Assembly: GCA_043228905.1 (NCBI GenBank)
Contig: JBHGNT010000002.1
Location: forward strand, 18,786,001 to 18,850,000
Source of the DNA: Azolla caroliniana
Taxonomy: Eukaryota; Polypodiophyta
Reading direction: 5' to 3'
DNA: 64,000 nt
A program made the translations under genes and the position numbers. Under the pieces are notes generated by a model that was not told where the DNA came from, made no database searches, and saw only the letters and a list, made by a program, of their open reading frames with translations. How positions within the stretch are numbered: the stretch's first letter is position 1; each line of letters starts with the position of its first letter. Shown here one piece after another: positions 1 to 11,441 of the stretch.

Positions 1-222
1 CGATGTGCACAATCATTTTGTAACTCTTTTATCAAATAATTATAAATCTCTTTTATTGCTTCAAATATCATTCTATATCCTATCTTGTCATATCTTGTTG
101 ATCACTATTTATCTATCTCTACTCTTTCGTCTCTTCCGTCCATAATCCCAGTGATTCCTTCCTCACTTTCATGATATCTTTTGTCTACGCAACGCTACGC
201 TTCTAGGCGAGCCACGCCACGA
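1..222 (+). repeat. possible LTR tail (U3/R/U5) of a Gypsy element
   Basis: An AT-rich stretch ends in a GC-richer segment finishing CACGACA, the same terminal heptamer that ends the Gypsy-C LTRs at 12602 and 18588. A short non-coding leader follows, then integrase code. It could be the 3' part of a 5' LTR whose start lies outside the window. No second copy is visible to prove it, and no gag, protease or RT lies between it and the integrase, so an internal deletion would be needed. Confidence 0.3.
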
Positions 223-276
223 CAACGTAAACGGTTGGCGGTGCAAATCCGACACTTTTGTCTAGTGTAGGATACA

Positions 277-497
277 TTGTATCATAAAGGAGCGGACGAC
301 ATATGGCGACGAGCGGTCCGGAGTGATGAAAAAGACACCATTTTACGGGAAGTGCATTGTGGGGTCGCCGGAGGACATTATGCCGGAGAAGCTATGACAA
401 GGAATATATGGCGCAGTGGCTTATGGTGGCCAATGACACTAAAGGACTCGGTCCGATATATGAAGGAATGTGATCTATGTCAAATAATTGGGCCAAC
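277..497 (+). pseudogene. Gypsy-1 integrase zinc-binding (H2C2) fragment
   Basis: About 70 residues match the HHCC domain of Ty3/Gypsy integrase: two His in VHCGVAGGHYAG, then ECDLC. This domain precedes the DDE core that inserts element cDNA into the genome. Translation stops at the Copia-B insertion after residues CQIIGPTN. The same protein resumes at 11834 in another frame, so a one-base indel preceded or accompanied the interruption. No RT or protease of this element is visible upstream. It is a dead fragment. Confidence 0.8.
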
Positions 498-502
498 CAA
501 CG

Positions 503-843
503 TGTAAAGAATCGTGTATGATTCTTGTGAAGCGGAAGAGATGTGAGTTATGTGTGTGTATGAGAGAGAGAGAGTGAGAGAGACAAGGAGTAAGACACAG
601 AGAATACGCAAGGTAAAAGTATATTAACAAAGGAGAAAGACTCAACATTATACAAAGAGGGAGGAGGGTGCTTTATATAGTCACCCTCTCTCTTCATTAA
701 CTACACGACTCATGGAGGATGGGGAATGTGAAAGCTCATAAGTTATGTGTCATAGAATATGATTCTATGACTCATACTAAATGCCAGAATACAAAGTGAT
801 GACTTAATGGTGACTCTTGACCGTTGGAGTGTCTATTCACTCT
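503..843 (-). repeat. Copia-B 3' LTR, outer segment
   Basis: This matches 11442-11782 of the other LTR almost base for base, including a GA-rich tract near 561 and a CTTTATATAG block near 671 that reads as a TATA-type promoter on the minus strand. It ends at ACTCT (839-843), the target duplication of Copia-A. Confidence 0.92.
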
Positions 844-1278
844 TGTTGAGCGGCAAGCTCAACCGGAGCCGGATTGGCTGAATAAGCCTGAGCCGGTAAG
901 CGAGAGGAATCGGTATGCCGGTGAGCAACCAAGCCGGTAAGCAATAAGGACCGGTAAGCAAGAGGAGCTGATATGCCGGATCCAATTCGTAACCGGAAGC
1001 CTAATATAGGTTAGACTACTAGGCAGTTATAGTCTCGTAGTTAGTGTCAGACGCTCGTGTGAGCATTGAAGTACACCGTACTTCTAACAGTCCCGTGTGG
1101 ACTTGTATAAATAGCGCTGATGAGCACATTGTAGATACAGAGCACAGAGTATTAATATAATCTTGAAAAATAGTGTGTTTTGCTCTCTCACTCTCTGTCT
1201 CTCCCGTGTACGCTCTCTCTCTCTCTCTCTCTCTATGTGTATTGTTCTTTCTAAGGCTTCCGCAAGCAATCCTTTACA
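844..1278 (+). repeat. Copia-A 5' LTR
   Basis: It begins TGTTGAGCGGCAAGCTCAAC and ends TTTACA. A TATA box (TATAAATAG near 1107) and a downstream CT-repeat near 1210-1235 mark the likely transcription start region. The first 20 bases contain the inverted repeat GTTGAG/CTCAAC. Confidence 0.93.
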
Positions 1279-1296
1279 TGGTATCAAAGCGCGTGG
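1279..1296 (+). other. Copia-A primer-binding site
   Basis: TGGTATCAAAGC follows the 5' LTR directly. It matches the initiator Met-tRNA 3' end used by most plant Copia elements (usual form TGGTATCAGAGC), with one change. Confidence 0.85.
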
Positions 1297-1373
1297 GTTG
1301 AGAACCTCTGCTGCAGACATCTACGCTTGTGAAGGAAACCCTAAAAGATCGGAAAACAGACACAAAAGGAGAA

Positions 1374-2290
1374 ATGGACAGAGGTATGGCTACGTCACTC
1401 CCAGTGGAGAAGCTCGACAGAACCAACTACGCATCTTGGTCATACAAGATGCACCAGTACCTGCTTGGGCATGGCTACTGGAGTTATGTTGACAGAGTGA
1501 ACGACTCAACACTAGAGATGACACACAAGGACTTCCCAGTGTGGGAACATGCGGCAAGCAGGGTGATGTACTGCTTCGCGTCCAGTGTCGGTGACTAGCT
1601 GCTCAGCCATATCCGTGACGCCAAGACACCGAAGGATGCTTGTGGAAACCTGAAAAAGGTTTTCGCCGCAAGCACCACTGGCCGGAAGCTGCAACTCGGT
1701 GGCAGACTACACAGACCGTATCAAAGGGATCTGTGACTCGCTTGCCTCTATTAACGTCACCGTAGAGGAAGACGGGATGGTGCAGGTCTGTCTTGGAGGC
1801 CTGACGTCCAAGTTCGGAGCTTTCCGGACTGCGGTTTGTACAAGGGAGAATACACCCTCATTTTTCGACTTACAGTCGATGCTCCTTGTACAGGAGAACC
1901 ATGCTGGTGCATCTACCAGTGCATCCCTAGACAGCTGGATGCTGTACACGGGAGCGGATCGGTCCCGCGGGCTTGGTGGACGAGGCAGGTCAGCACGCAA
2001 TGGAGGCGGCCGGCAAGAGCAAGAACAAAGGCACAGTGAGCGTGCCGACAGTAGTTCCGGGACTTCCACAAGCAGAGGGAGTCAAGGTGGTGCCGGAGGC
2101 CGGCAAGACAAACCCGCTACGGAATGCTAGTACTGTGGCAAAAAGGGCCACAGGGAAAGCGAGTGCTGGAGAAAGCATGCCGATTCGGACAAATCCAAAT
2201 CCGGCAAGACCGGTAAGGAAGGCCGGCAAAGCTCGCACTACGCAAACGGATCGGGAGGATCCAAGAACGGTAAGGGGCCAGCCTTGGTGA
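1374..2290 (+). pseudogene. Copia-A gag (degenerate)
   Basis: Nucleocapsid precursor of the Copia UBN2 type, which packages element RNA. The ATG at 1374 opens MDRGMATSLPVEKLDR, and residues such as NYASWSYKMHQYLLG are typical of the family. A TAG at about 1596 and a frameshift near 1690 break it, after which the gag helices continue to LQSMLLVQENH. The CCHC zinc knuckle (near 2125-2168, YCGKKGHRESEC) has a TAG in place of the residue after its first Cys. It cannot make a full Gag. Confidence 0.85.
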
Positions 2291-5200
2291 TGAAGCACAA
2301 GGCAAACTCAATGAAGAAGACCACTTCCAAATTGGAGGAAGTGTGCTACGTTGACTCCGGCGCATCGAACCACATGACGAGCCACAGGGAGTGGTTCTCC
2401 TTTTTGGAGAAGCCGGATCAACCGGGAGTTGTCGAAACCGGAAACGACACTCCCCACCCGATCGTGCACATCGGAGAAGTCCCTTTGAGCCACGTCAGAC
2501 AAAGGGGCAAGCTAATGAATGTATTACATGTTTCGACGATCACGAAGAACCTGGTGTCGGTCGGATAGATCGTCGACCAGGGGATGCAGGTGCGGTTTAC
2601 ACACCTCGGGTGCTTCATTGAGGATGAGGGCGAAGTTATTGCGCAAGGGCGCAGAGATGGGAGGATGTTTATCCTCAACACCAATGATGTCGGCACCGCA
2701 CTGTTCGCCAAAGGACAGAAGGTCGAGTCGGATATCGACCTGTGGCACAGCGGATCGGCCACGTGAACTACCGGAGGCTTCAAGACCTGCAAACGGAACA
2801 AGTCGTTTTCAGTTTGCCAAAGTTTAGCGGCCGGAGAGCCCAGATTTGTGAAGCCTACCAACTCGGGAAACAACACCGGCTTCCATTCCCCACCGAAAGA
2901 AATCGAAGCCATAACAAGCTCGATCTTATCCATTCGGATGTGTGGGGACTGGCACAAAATGTTAGCATTGGCGGGAGTCGATATTTCGTCTCCTTCATCG
3001 ACGACTACACACGGCATACGTGGATCTACCTCATTGAGCGGAAGAGCAAAGTCTTCGAGTGTTTTCGGAGCCTCTAGAAGATGGTGGAACGGGAATCAGA
3101 GAGGAAGATCAAATGCCTACGGTCGGATGGCAGAAAAGAGTACTTTTCCAGCCAATTCAACAGCTATGTGCAACAAAAAGGAATTCGGCGAGAATTCAGC
3201 TGCAGATACACACCGCAATAGAATGGTGTGGCTGAAAGGAAGAATCAGTCGCTAATTGATGCGGCTAGGGCAATGCTGGAGGAAAAGAGCATGCCCAAGT
3301 TCTACTGGGCGGAGGCGGTCCAAATGGCCGTTTACATCCAGAACCGGATCGGGGACAAGGTGTCAGCTCACGAGCTGTATTTCGGGCGCAAGCCGAATTT
3401 GAGACACCTCCGAATATTCGGCAGCATAGCCGATGTACATGTGCTGGATGAGAAGCGGAGAAATCTGGATGCAAAATCGGAAAAATGCATCCTAGTCAGC
3501 TATGCTCAAGAGCAAAAGGGGTATAAGTGTTATAACCCCCGGACGAAGCAGGTCCGAGTCAGCCGAGATGTCGAGTTTGATGAATCGGCATCGTGGTATT
3601 CCTTACCAACTCCGACTTCCGATCCCGACCCGATGTCGGAGGATGGGGCTAGTGAGCCTGAACCGGCCCAGGTAGAGAAAGATGAAGTCGGGACTCAAGA
3701 TGAGAGTCCAGAATCATTCCGGTTAAGCGGACCGAATGAGAGACTGGATCAGTCCAACCAGTCGGATGATGAGACGGCGAGTAGTGGAGACTCTGTCGTG
3801 GTCTCCCCGTGCAAGGAACCGAGGAGATGGTTCACACGCAAAGAGAAAGGGAAGCAGAAGATGCCGGAATTCGAGACCAGCAATGATGAGTCGGATCGGT
3901 GCGTATCTGACTTCCACAAGGCCATAGGCAGATCTTCGGGAACGAAGACCGAACCGGCCAAGAAGGGTCTCATACCGGGTAATGGTGAGTTACGCCGGTC
4001 CACCCGCCAGAAGGATCCCGTTAGACGGTACGGGTATAACGAGTACATGGCGCATCTTTATGCGTACATGACCAAGGTCGCAGAAGTGCATGAGCCGGAG
4101 AGCTATGCAGAAGCGGCAAAGGACGCAAATTGGCGTGCCACTATGAAGGAAGAAATGCGGGTACTGGATGCCAACGGAACTTGGGACCTGGTTGACCCTC
4201 CCCGTCACTGTAAACCGAACGGATGCAAGTGGGTGTACAAGGTAAAGTACAATGCTGACGGTACAATTAACCGGTACAAGGCCCGGTTAGTGGCGAAGGG
4301 ATATGCGCAGACCCATGAAATCGACTACGACGAGACCTTCGCCCCTGTAGTGAAGATGACGACGGTTCGTGTGGTACTAGCAGTTGTTGCGGCAAGGGGG
4401 TGGCATCTTCATCAGATGGATGTGAAGAATGCCTTCCTTCAAAGAGATCTTGAAGAAGAAGTCTTTATGACTCAGGCCCCCGGATTTCAGTCGGAGATGA
4501 ACAAGTCGGCGGTATGCCGGCTGAGGATGTCGTTGTACGGCTTGAAGCAAGCCCCCCGTGCTTGGAATGCTAAGATCACGCACCGGTTGCGAAAGATGGG
4601 GTTTGTTGCCTCTATGTCGGACTCTTCCCTGTTCATCCGTCAAGGCTCAAACGGTTTGGAATGCATGCATCTTACTCTATGTTGATGATTTAGTCATCAC
4701 CAGCCCAGGTCTTCCGGAAATCAACCGCGTCAAGTCCTAGTTGTCGGATGCATTCGATATGAAGGACTTGGGGGACCTTCATTATTTTTTGGGGATCGAG
4801 GTGATCCGCACCCTCGACGGCATATTGCTTTCTCAACGCCATTATGTGTTGAATATGTTGTACAAGTTCAGCATGACAGAATGCCGACCTGTCTCCACAC
4901 CTCTGGACCGGAATCAGAAGATTCGTCCCAACTCCGGACCAGCCTGCGATGAGAAACGGTTCCGACAAATAGTCAGAATCTGATCTACTTGACCATCACC
5001 CGACCCGACATTAGCTATCCGGTCGAAGTGGTAAGCCAATTCATCAGAAGCAGATCGTGGAGCACCTTCAGTGCGCGCAACGGATACTGAGGTATGTAAG
5101 CGGCACTAAGGACCGTGGGCTCTTATACCGGCAAGGTATAGCCGAAGAGCTTGTCGGCTACACGGATGCCAACTGGGCTGGCGATGCAACGGATCATCGC

Positions 5201-5640
5201 TCAACCTCCGGCTTTATGTTTTCTCTTGGGAGCGCGGCTGTTGCGTGGAGCAGCAAAAAGCAGCCAACAGTGGCTCTATCCAGCACTGAGGCTGAATACC
5301 GGGGCACGACCGTTGCCACCTGCGAAGCCATTTGGCTTCGGCAACTACTACAAGACTTGCGGATCGAGGTACCGACCCTGATCCTGATCTACTGCGATAA
5401 CCTCAGCAACATGCAGCTGGCCAAGAACCCTGTGTTCCATGCTCGCACAAAGCACATAGAAGTGCATTATCACTTCATGCGTGAGCGGGTCCTGAGCGGT
5501 GAAGTTGAACTACGGTATGTTCACACGGATCGGCAAGTTGCCGACATCTTCACCAAGCCGCTCAGGTCGGACAAGTTGCAGCAGTTTACCGAAATGCTTG
5601 GTGTTCAGCATCTCGACGTGCCACACTTGAGGGGTAGACG
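2284..5640 (+). pseudogene. Copia-A pol: protease, integrase, RT, RNase H (degenerate)
   Basis: The order is protease (YVDSGASNHM near 2347), GAG-pre-integrase, integrase core (HSDVWG near 2930; SDGRKEY; GVAERKN near 3225), a linker, RT (WVYKVKYNADG near 4230; [21 protein letters not shown] near 4530; YVDDL near 4677) and RNase H (VGYTDANWAGDA; STEAEYRG; the tail motif HARTKHIEVHYHFMRE). Breaks include TAG at 2566, a stop inside the conserved TPQQNG block of the integrase, a frameshift just before YVDDL and a stop at 4738. The longest open piece is 3228-4685. It is not functional as a polyprotein. Confidence 0.9.
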
Positions 5641-6247
5641 CCAGGGCAAAGACACTACCGAAACGGGCAAAGGCAAAACTGTTGAACCCGTAGGTAAGAG
5701 AAGAACCGGTAGAGGTGGAGACAAGAAGAAAAATGAAGCCGAGTCGATGAAGGAACTTGGCACATCCGAACAAGTCGGTGAACCGGCTGAAGAAGCCAAG
5801 GGAAGCACGGAGAAGGTCAAGACCCGGACATGGTCCGATGTGGTGAGAGGCCTGAAGCCGAAAATCGAGTTGGAGGATACTGATTCGGACAAGAGGTGGA
5901 ATGAGTCAGAGACAGCCGATTCGGATCAATCGACGGATCCGGATGAGTTGGATCAATGAAAGGCCAAGGAGACACGGACGCAGCGGAAGTCGATGCCATC
6001 GCGGTGGAACAGACGGATCGGCAAGCGCCGGAGTCATAGCAGCGAAGGAGCTGAGATGGGACTATTGAGCAGACATGTCGAAGGTCAAGGCGCGCAGAAC
6101 CAAAGGGGTCGCGGCAAACGGAACTGGACCGGACAAGGAGCGCGAGCAAGGCGAAGCGACGCTAGGAGAAGTCGGTTGGAAGAACCGGCTGCCATAGAGG
6201 TTGACACTACGACCCTACCTCAGGTTGAGCTTGAGGGGAAGTGTTGA
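5641..6247 (+). other. extra coding region after RNase H in Copia-A
   Basis: After the normal Copia C-terminus (IFTKPL...LDVPHLRG) the frame stays open for another ~110 codons to a TGA at 5957, and coding similarity to Copia-F continues in a shifted frame to the LTR. The segment is rich in Lys, Glu, Ser and Asp and contains RTWSDVVRGLK. A later block, GAEMGLLSR, is shared with Copia-F. The shared frame ends VELEGKC and its stop TGA lies in the first six LTR bases. I do not recognise the domain. Confidence 0.6.
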
Positions 6248-6672
6248 GCGGCAAGCTCAACTGGAGTCGGATCGGCTGAATAAGCCTGAGCCGGTAAGCG
6301 AGAGGAATCGGTATGCCGGTGAGCAACCAAGCCGGTAAGCAATAAGGACCGGTAAGCAAGAGGAGCTGATATGCCGGATCCAATCCGTAACCGGAAGCCT
6401 AGTATAGGTTAGACTACTAGGCAGTTATAGTCTCGTAGTTAGTGTCAGATGCTCGTGTGAGCATTGAAGTACACCGTACTTCTAACAATCCTGTGTGGAC
6501 TTGTATAAATAGCGCTGATGAGCGCGTTGTAGATACAAAGCACAGAGTATTAATATAATCTTGAAACATAGTGTGTTTTGCTCTCTCACTCTCTGTCTCT
6601 CCCGCGTACTCTCTCTCTCTCTCTCTCTATGTGTATTCTTCTTTCTAACGCTTCCGCAAGCAATCTTTTACA
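6242..6672 (+). repeat. Copia-A 3' LTR
   Basis: This is the second copy of 844-1278, preceded by the purine run GAGGGGAAG (polypurine tract). It ends CA at 6672 and is followed by the ACTCT duplication. Confidence 0.93.
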
Positions 6673-6723
6673 ACTCTCAAGGTGAGTTCACACACTAGAC
6701 CAAGTTGAGCTTGATTCTCCACA
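6673..6723 (-). repeat. Copia-B 3' LTR, inner segment
   Basis: This resumes the Copia-B LTR after Copia-A and matches 11778-11828. Minus-strand reading starts TGTGGAG where the other LTR has TGTTGAG. The polypurine tract GAGGGGGCG (minus strand) abuts it at 6724-6732. Confidence 0.9.
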
Positions 6724-9700
6724 CGCCCCCTCAAGCTCAAGTTGGGTCGGTTTCAGACGGTATCCAAAATCCGCTTCGACTCGCATTCCAGAGTCTGTGT
6801 CGACTCGCGTCGACTCGCTTTTATGTGGAGTTGCGGAATCCATGCTCCAGCTTGCATTGTGCATAGTTGCGAAGTCTGTGCTTCGACTTGCGTCTTTCTT
6901 CGCAGCTTTGCGCGGTAGATCGGCTCTTCACGGCTTCGTTGCGTGGTTGCGTAATCCACACGTTCTTGCGTAGTGTGCGTGGTTTGCGGAATCCACGCGT
7001 TATTTCATATGTCTTCAGTACTCCCCCTCAAGCTTGGCAGGTCAGGGATCGTCAATACAAGCTCGGTCATAAATTTCCATAGCTTGTCGGATCCTAAGGC
7101 TTTAGTGAAGATGTCGGCTGTTTGAAGATTGGTGCTAATGTGTTGAAGGTCGACATCGCCCGCTATAACGTGCTCTCGGATGAAGTGATAGTGCACTTCG
7201 ATGTGCTTCGTCCGTGCATGGAACACCGGGTTCCGAGCCAGATAGATACTGCTCATGTTGTCACAATAAAGGGAAGTCGGATCCTTGATGGGTACGGCCA
7301 GATCCTTCAAAATCCTCTTGAGCCATACGACTTCACATGCAGCTACGGCTGCACCCCTGTATTCTGCCTCCTACTCGAAAGCGCAACGGTAGGCTGCTTC
7401 TTGCTACTCCAGGATATTGCTCCGCTGCCAAGGGAGAAAACAAATCCGGAGGTTGATCTTCTATCGGCTTTGTAGCCGGCCCAATCGGTGTCTGTGTACC
7501 CCTCGAGTCGTATTGGCATCATGGTCTTGTAGAGTATGCCGTAATCCATTGTGCCGCTCACGTACCAAAGAACTCACTTAGCGCAATCCAAGTGAGTATC
7601 ACGCAGTGTTTGCATGAATTGAGTAAGGAGACCGACCGGATAACTGAGATCGGGTCGAGTGATCGTGAGGGAGATGAGATTCCCGATGAGTTGCCGATAT
7701 TGAGTCGGCTCACACGCTTTGGTGCCGAAGTTCGCATCTAGTTTGAGATTACGATTGAGCGGGGTTGCCGCGGATTTGCACTTAGCCATCCCAAACTTGT
7801 ATAACAAGTTGAGGATGTAGTGCCATTGAGAGATCATGATTCCGGCCGGAGTCCGAATTACCTCGATGCCGAGGAAGTAGTGTAGCTCCTTCATGTCCGT
7901 CATCTCGAACTTGTCGAAAAGGAGGGATTTGACTTTATTGATTTCGACGAGATGCTGACCTCCAATGACTAGGTCATCCACATATAAGATGATGATGATA
8001 GGACTTGCGGAATCGCTTCGTATGTAGAGGGAGTTGTCTGATTTTGACATACGGAAGCCGATTTGATGAAGATATTGCGTTATCTTCGAATGCCAAGCAC
8101 GCGGTGCTTGCTTGAAGTCGTAGAGTGGCTTCTTGAGTCGGCATACAGCTTTCGGATGGGTGCTCGAGTTCAAGCCGGGTGGTTGTATCATGTACACCTC
8201 CTCTTCTAATTTTCCTTGTAGAAAGGCGTTCTTGACGTCCATTTGATGGAGGTGCCACCCTTTCGCCGCGGCAAGTGCAATTATGGTCCATACCGTCGTC
8301 ATCTTTGCCACCGGGGCAAAGGTCTCCTCATAGTCAACTCCATGCGTTTGGGCGTAGCCTTTTGCTACGAGTTGCGCTTTGTAGCGGTTGACGGAACCGT
8401 CGGCGTTGTACTTCACTTTGTAAATCCATCTACATCCGATCGCCTTTTTGTTTGGTGAGGTGGGAACGAGATCCCATGTCTCGTTCTTGCATAGTGCCTG
8501 CATCTCCTCGTTCATTGCTTCGATCCATCACGGATCCTTCGCAACTTCGGAAAAGGTTTCTGACTCCCGCACTGTTGCTACCTTCATCATAAAGGCGTAA
8601 TGGTACGCCATATAATCGTTGTAGCCGAAACGGCTTACGGGGTTCTTTTCACGAGTGGATCTGCAGAGCTTTTCATTTGCAGAGATGAGGGATTTCTTAG
8701 CTCTGATTGGTACATCGAAGGTGTCGAACTCACTGTCGAGTGAGTGAGTCGATTCATCGTCGTCGAAGCCTTTTTCGCCTTGCCTTTGTCCATCTTCGGG
8801 CTAGGCTGTGATGTGCTTTGATCGCTCAAAGGCTCTTGTGGTCCGCTCAGTCGGGTCGTGATCGGAGCATAGGGCGATCTTCATCCTTGATCTCTTGTTC
8901 GGCACATTTTGGGTCGAGCGGAGTCGGAGGCGAAGTTGTCTCTGGTGCATACCAGGATGCGGACTCGTCAAAAGCGACGTCTCGACTTACTCGAGATTTT
9001 CGAGTTGAGGGGTTGTAGCACTTGTACCCCTTTTGTTTGAGTGAGTATCTATGAGGATACATTTCTCCGACTTCGGGTCAAGCTTTTCATGCTTCTCGTC
9101 GAGGATGTGCACGTACGCTATCACGCCGAATATCCGCATGTGCGATAAGTCCGGCTTCTTTCCGAAGTATTTTTCGTGCGGAGTGACCTCGTGCACACCA
9201 GATGTTGTGCACTGGTTCATTAGGTAGATGGCCGTATTTACAGTTTTGACCCAATATGACTTGGGCATATGCTTCTCGTTCATCATGGCCCGCGCTACTT
9301 CGAGGATGTGCCGTTTTTTGCACTCGGCTACTCCGTTTTGTTGCGGAGTGTGTCGGCAAATGAATTCTCGCCAAATTCCTTCCTTTTGGAGATACACCGT
9401 GAAATCGTCCGAGAAGTATTCCTTGCCGCCATCCGATCGAAGACATCGTATATGTTGGCCCGTGGCTTTCTCGACTTCATTCTTGAATTTTTGGAAGTGT
9501 CCGAACACTTCGCTCTTTTGCCGCATCGGGTAGATCCAAGTGTTCCTAGAGAAGTCGTCGATGAAGAGCACGTAATATCGGCATCCACCGAATGTAGCCG
9601 TCTGTGCTGGTTCCCATACGTCCGAATGGACTACGTTGAGTAGACCTTTGCTCACATTCCGCTCTTTCGGGAATGGGTGTTAGTGTTGCTTGCCGAATTG

Positions 9701-10438
9701 GCACACTTCGCATACACCTTCAATCTCCTTTTCTTTGAATGTCGGGAGTCCGATGACGACTCCTTTTGATTTCCTTGCTTTAAGTTTGTTGAGATTGATG
9801 TAGCCAATTCTCTTGTGCCACAACTCTATGTCGGAGTCGGCTTTCATGCCCTTTGCGAACATGGCCGATTTCATCTCGTGTGGGTCGAGAATGAACATTC
9901 GGCCCTCTCTTCGTCCGCGTGCGATGAGTCGGCCCTGTTTTTCGATGAAGCAACCGCCTTGATTAAATCGAACTTGCATCCCTTGCTCTACAATTTGGCG
10001 GATGGAGACCAAATTCTTCGTAATGGTCGGTACATGCAAGACATTTTTAATGTAATTTTGCTTACCTTCTTTTCCGAATGGAACATTGCCGATGTGCCAA
10101 ATCGGGTGCGTAGTGTCATCTCCGGTTTCGACATAACTGGGTCGCTCTGGCTCTCGAAGTTCAAGAAACCATTCTTTATGAGATATCATATGGTTTGAGG
10201 CTCCAGAGTCAACAAACCATACGTCCTCCGGATTGAGGGCACTAGTTGAGGTAGATGCCGACATAGAGTTTGCTCTATGTTTCATCATGAACATTCCGCC
10301 ACGGTCAGAGTTGTATGCGTACATTCCGCCACGATCCTCATAGTCGGAGTCGTGCCCGTACATTCCGCTATACTCTTCGTAGTCGGAATTGTGTGCGTAA
10401 TTCGTGAGTTGTCGGCTTGTGGAAGCCGATTCACGCAT
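6724..10438 (-). pseudogene. Copia-B pol: protease, integrase, RT, RNase H (degenerate)
   Basis: Read right to left. Protease with WFVDSGASNHM (piece 9680-10438), GAG-pre-integrase, integrase (8987-9655, HSDVWE; SDGGKEYF; HTPQQNGVAECKKRH with the catalytic Glu kept), then RT in one open piece 7574-8515 (GCRWIYKVKYNADG; MDVKNAFLQG; ILYVDDLVIGG; YFLGIEVIRT) and RNase H in two frames (7343-7561 and 7005-7310). The usual YGLKQAP motif reads YDFKQAP. The segment 6724-7000 is a low-complexity tail with repeated CGACTCGC that leads to the polypurine tract. At least three frameshifts or stops separate the pieces. Confidence 0.88.
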
Positions 10439-10439
10439 C

Positions 10440-11281
10440 TTCTTTCGGCACTCTTCTTCGTGGTGGCCGAGCTTTCTGCAATATCCGCATTCGGTTGCAT
10501 TTTGACGGCTCGGGCCGGAGTGGAAGCTCCCCCTTCTTGCGAAGGTTCCTCGTTGGCTTCCGTTTTGTGGCCGAAATTGGGAGTTGTTATCGTAGGTCGG
10601 ACCTCATCCACCTTGTCCTTGGCCGAATCGGCCTCTCGACTGTCCACGTCCTCTTCCTCCGTTCGAGTACATGTAGAGCATGTGGCCTTCCGACTCATTG
10701 CTCCTTGTACGTACGTGGTTTTCATCGACCAATAGCATTGATTGGAGCTCGAAGAAGGAGGGAGATTTCTCTCGTGCTAGAACGGTGAATCGCATCGCAC
10801 CAAACCGTGGTGCGAGGCCGCAGAGGCATATTTGAACCATCTCATCATCATTGATATTTACATTTATTGAGCCGAGCGAGTCACAAAGCTCCTTGATCTT
10901 CGAGGTGTATGTCATGATGGCCATGTCCCTTTGTTGAATGTTGTTCAACTCTTGGCGGAGTTGAAGCTTCCTCGTGGTCATGTTGGCGGCGAAAATCTTT
11001 CGTAGATTTTCCCACGCTTCCTTCGGCGTCTTGGCTTCTCGAATGTAGCTGAGCATGTGATCATGAACACATGTCACCAAGCAATACATCATGCGGCTTG
11101 CAGCTTGCTCCCATGTCGCGTATCCCGAAGCCGCTTCGGCGGGTCGGTCTTCATGCGCTCCTTTGATGTAGCTCCAATAGCCTTGTCCGACAAGGTATTG
11201 GTGTATCTTGTACTCCCAAGATGCGAAGTTGTTTCTATCCAACTTCTCGGTAGGGAGAGCGCTCCCCATTTGAGTATTCAT
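10440..11281 (-). pseudogene. Copia-B gag
   Basis: The ATG at 11281 opens MNTQMGSALPTEKLDRNNF. The UBN2-type gag is uninterrupted for 225 residues, through LRQELNNIQQRDM and FFELQSMLLVDENH to a Gly/Arg-rich tail. A frameshift near 10610 separates it from the zinc-knuckle part. It is close to the gag of Copia-K (61866 on), so B and K belong to one family. It is the best preserved gag in the window but probably not competent, because pol is broken. Confidence 0.85.
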
Positions 11282-11423
11282 TATTTCGATTCTTCTTCTT
11301 CTTCTTCTTCTCTCTTCGAATGCGAGCTATGCAGCGAAGCTATGATAGCGATGAGCCAGTTCTTGGTCGTCGGCATGGAGCACAACACAATCACAATGAG
11401 GCGAATGGGCTAGATCGAGCTAC

Positions 11424-11441
11424 CAAATCGCTCTCATACCA
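11424..11441 (-). other. Copia-B primer-binding site
   Basis: On the minus strand TGGTATGAGAGC follows the LTR end TTTACA directly. It resembles the Met-tRNA site TGGTATCAGAGC with one change. Confidence 0.8.

Larger units (their letters stand above)
844..6672 (+). mobile_element. Copia-A LTR retrotransposon nested in the Copia-B LTR
   Basis: A full-length 5.8 kb element has LTRs at 844-1278 and 6242-6672 (TG..CA), flanked by perfect ACTCT duplications at 839-843 and 6673-6677. A primer site follows the 5' LTR and a polypurine tract precedes the 3' LTR. Gag and pol are in Copia order but carry stops and frameshifts. A by-eye count gives roughly 17 substitutions between the two LTRs over about 430 bases, so the insertion is not recent. 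It is the youngest layer of this part of the nest. Confidence 0.95.

Noticed and set aside
2418-3017. 199-residue minus-strand ORF across Copia-A pol
   Set aside because: It is antisense to protease/integrase code and has no recognisable motif; a shadow of the GC-richer coding strand.
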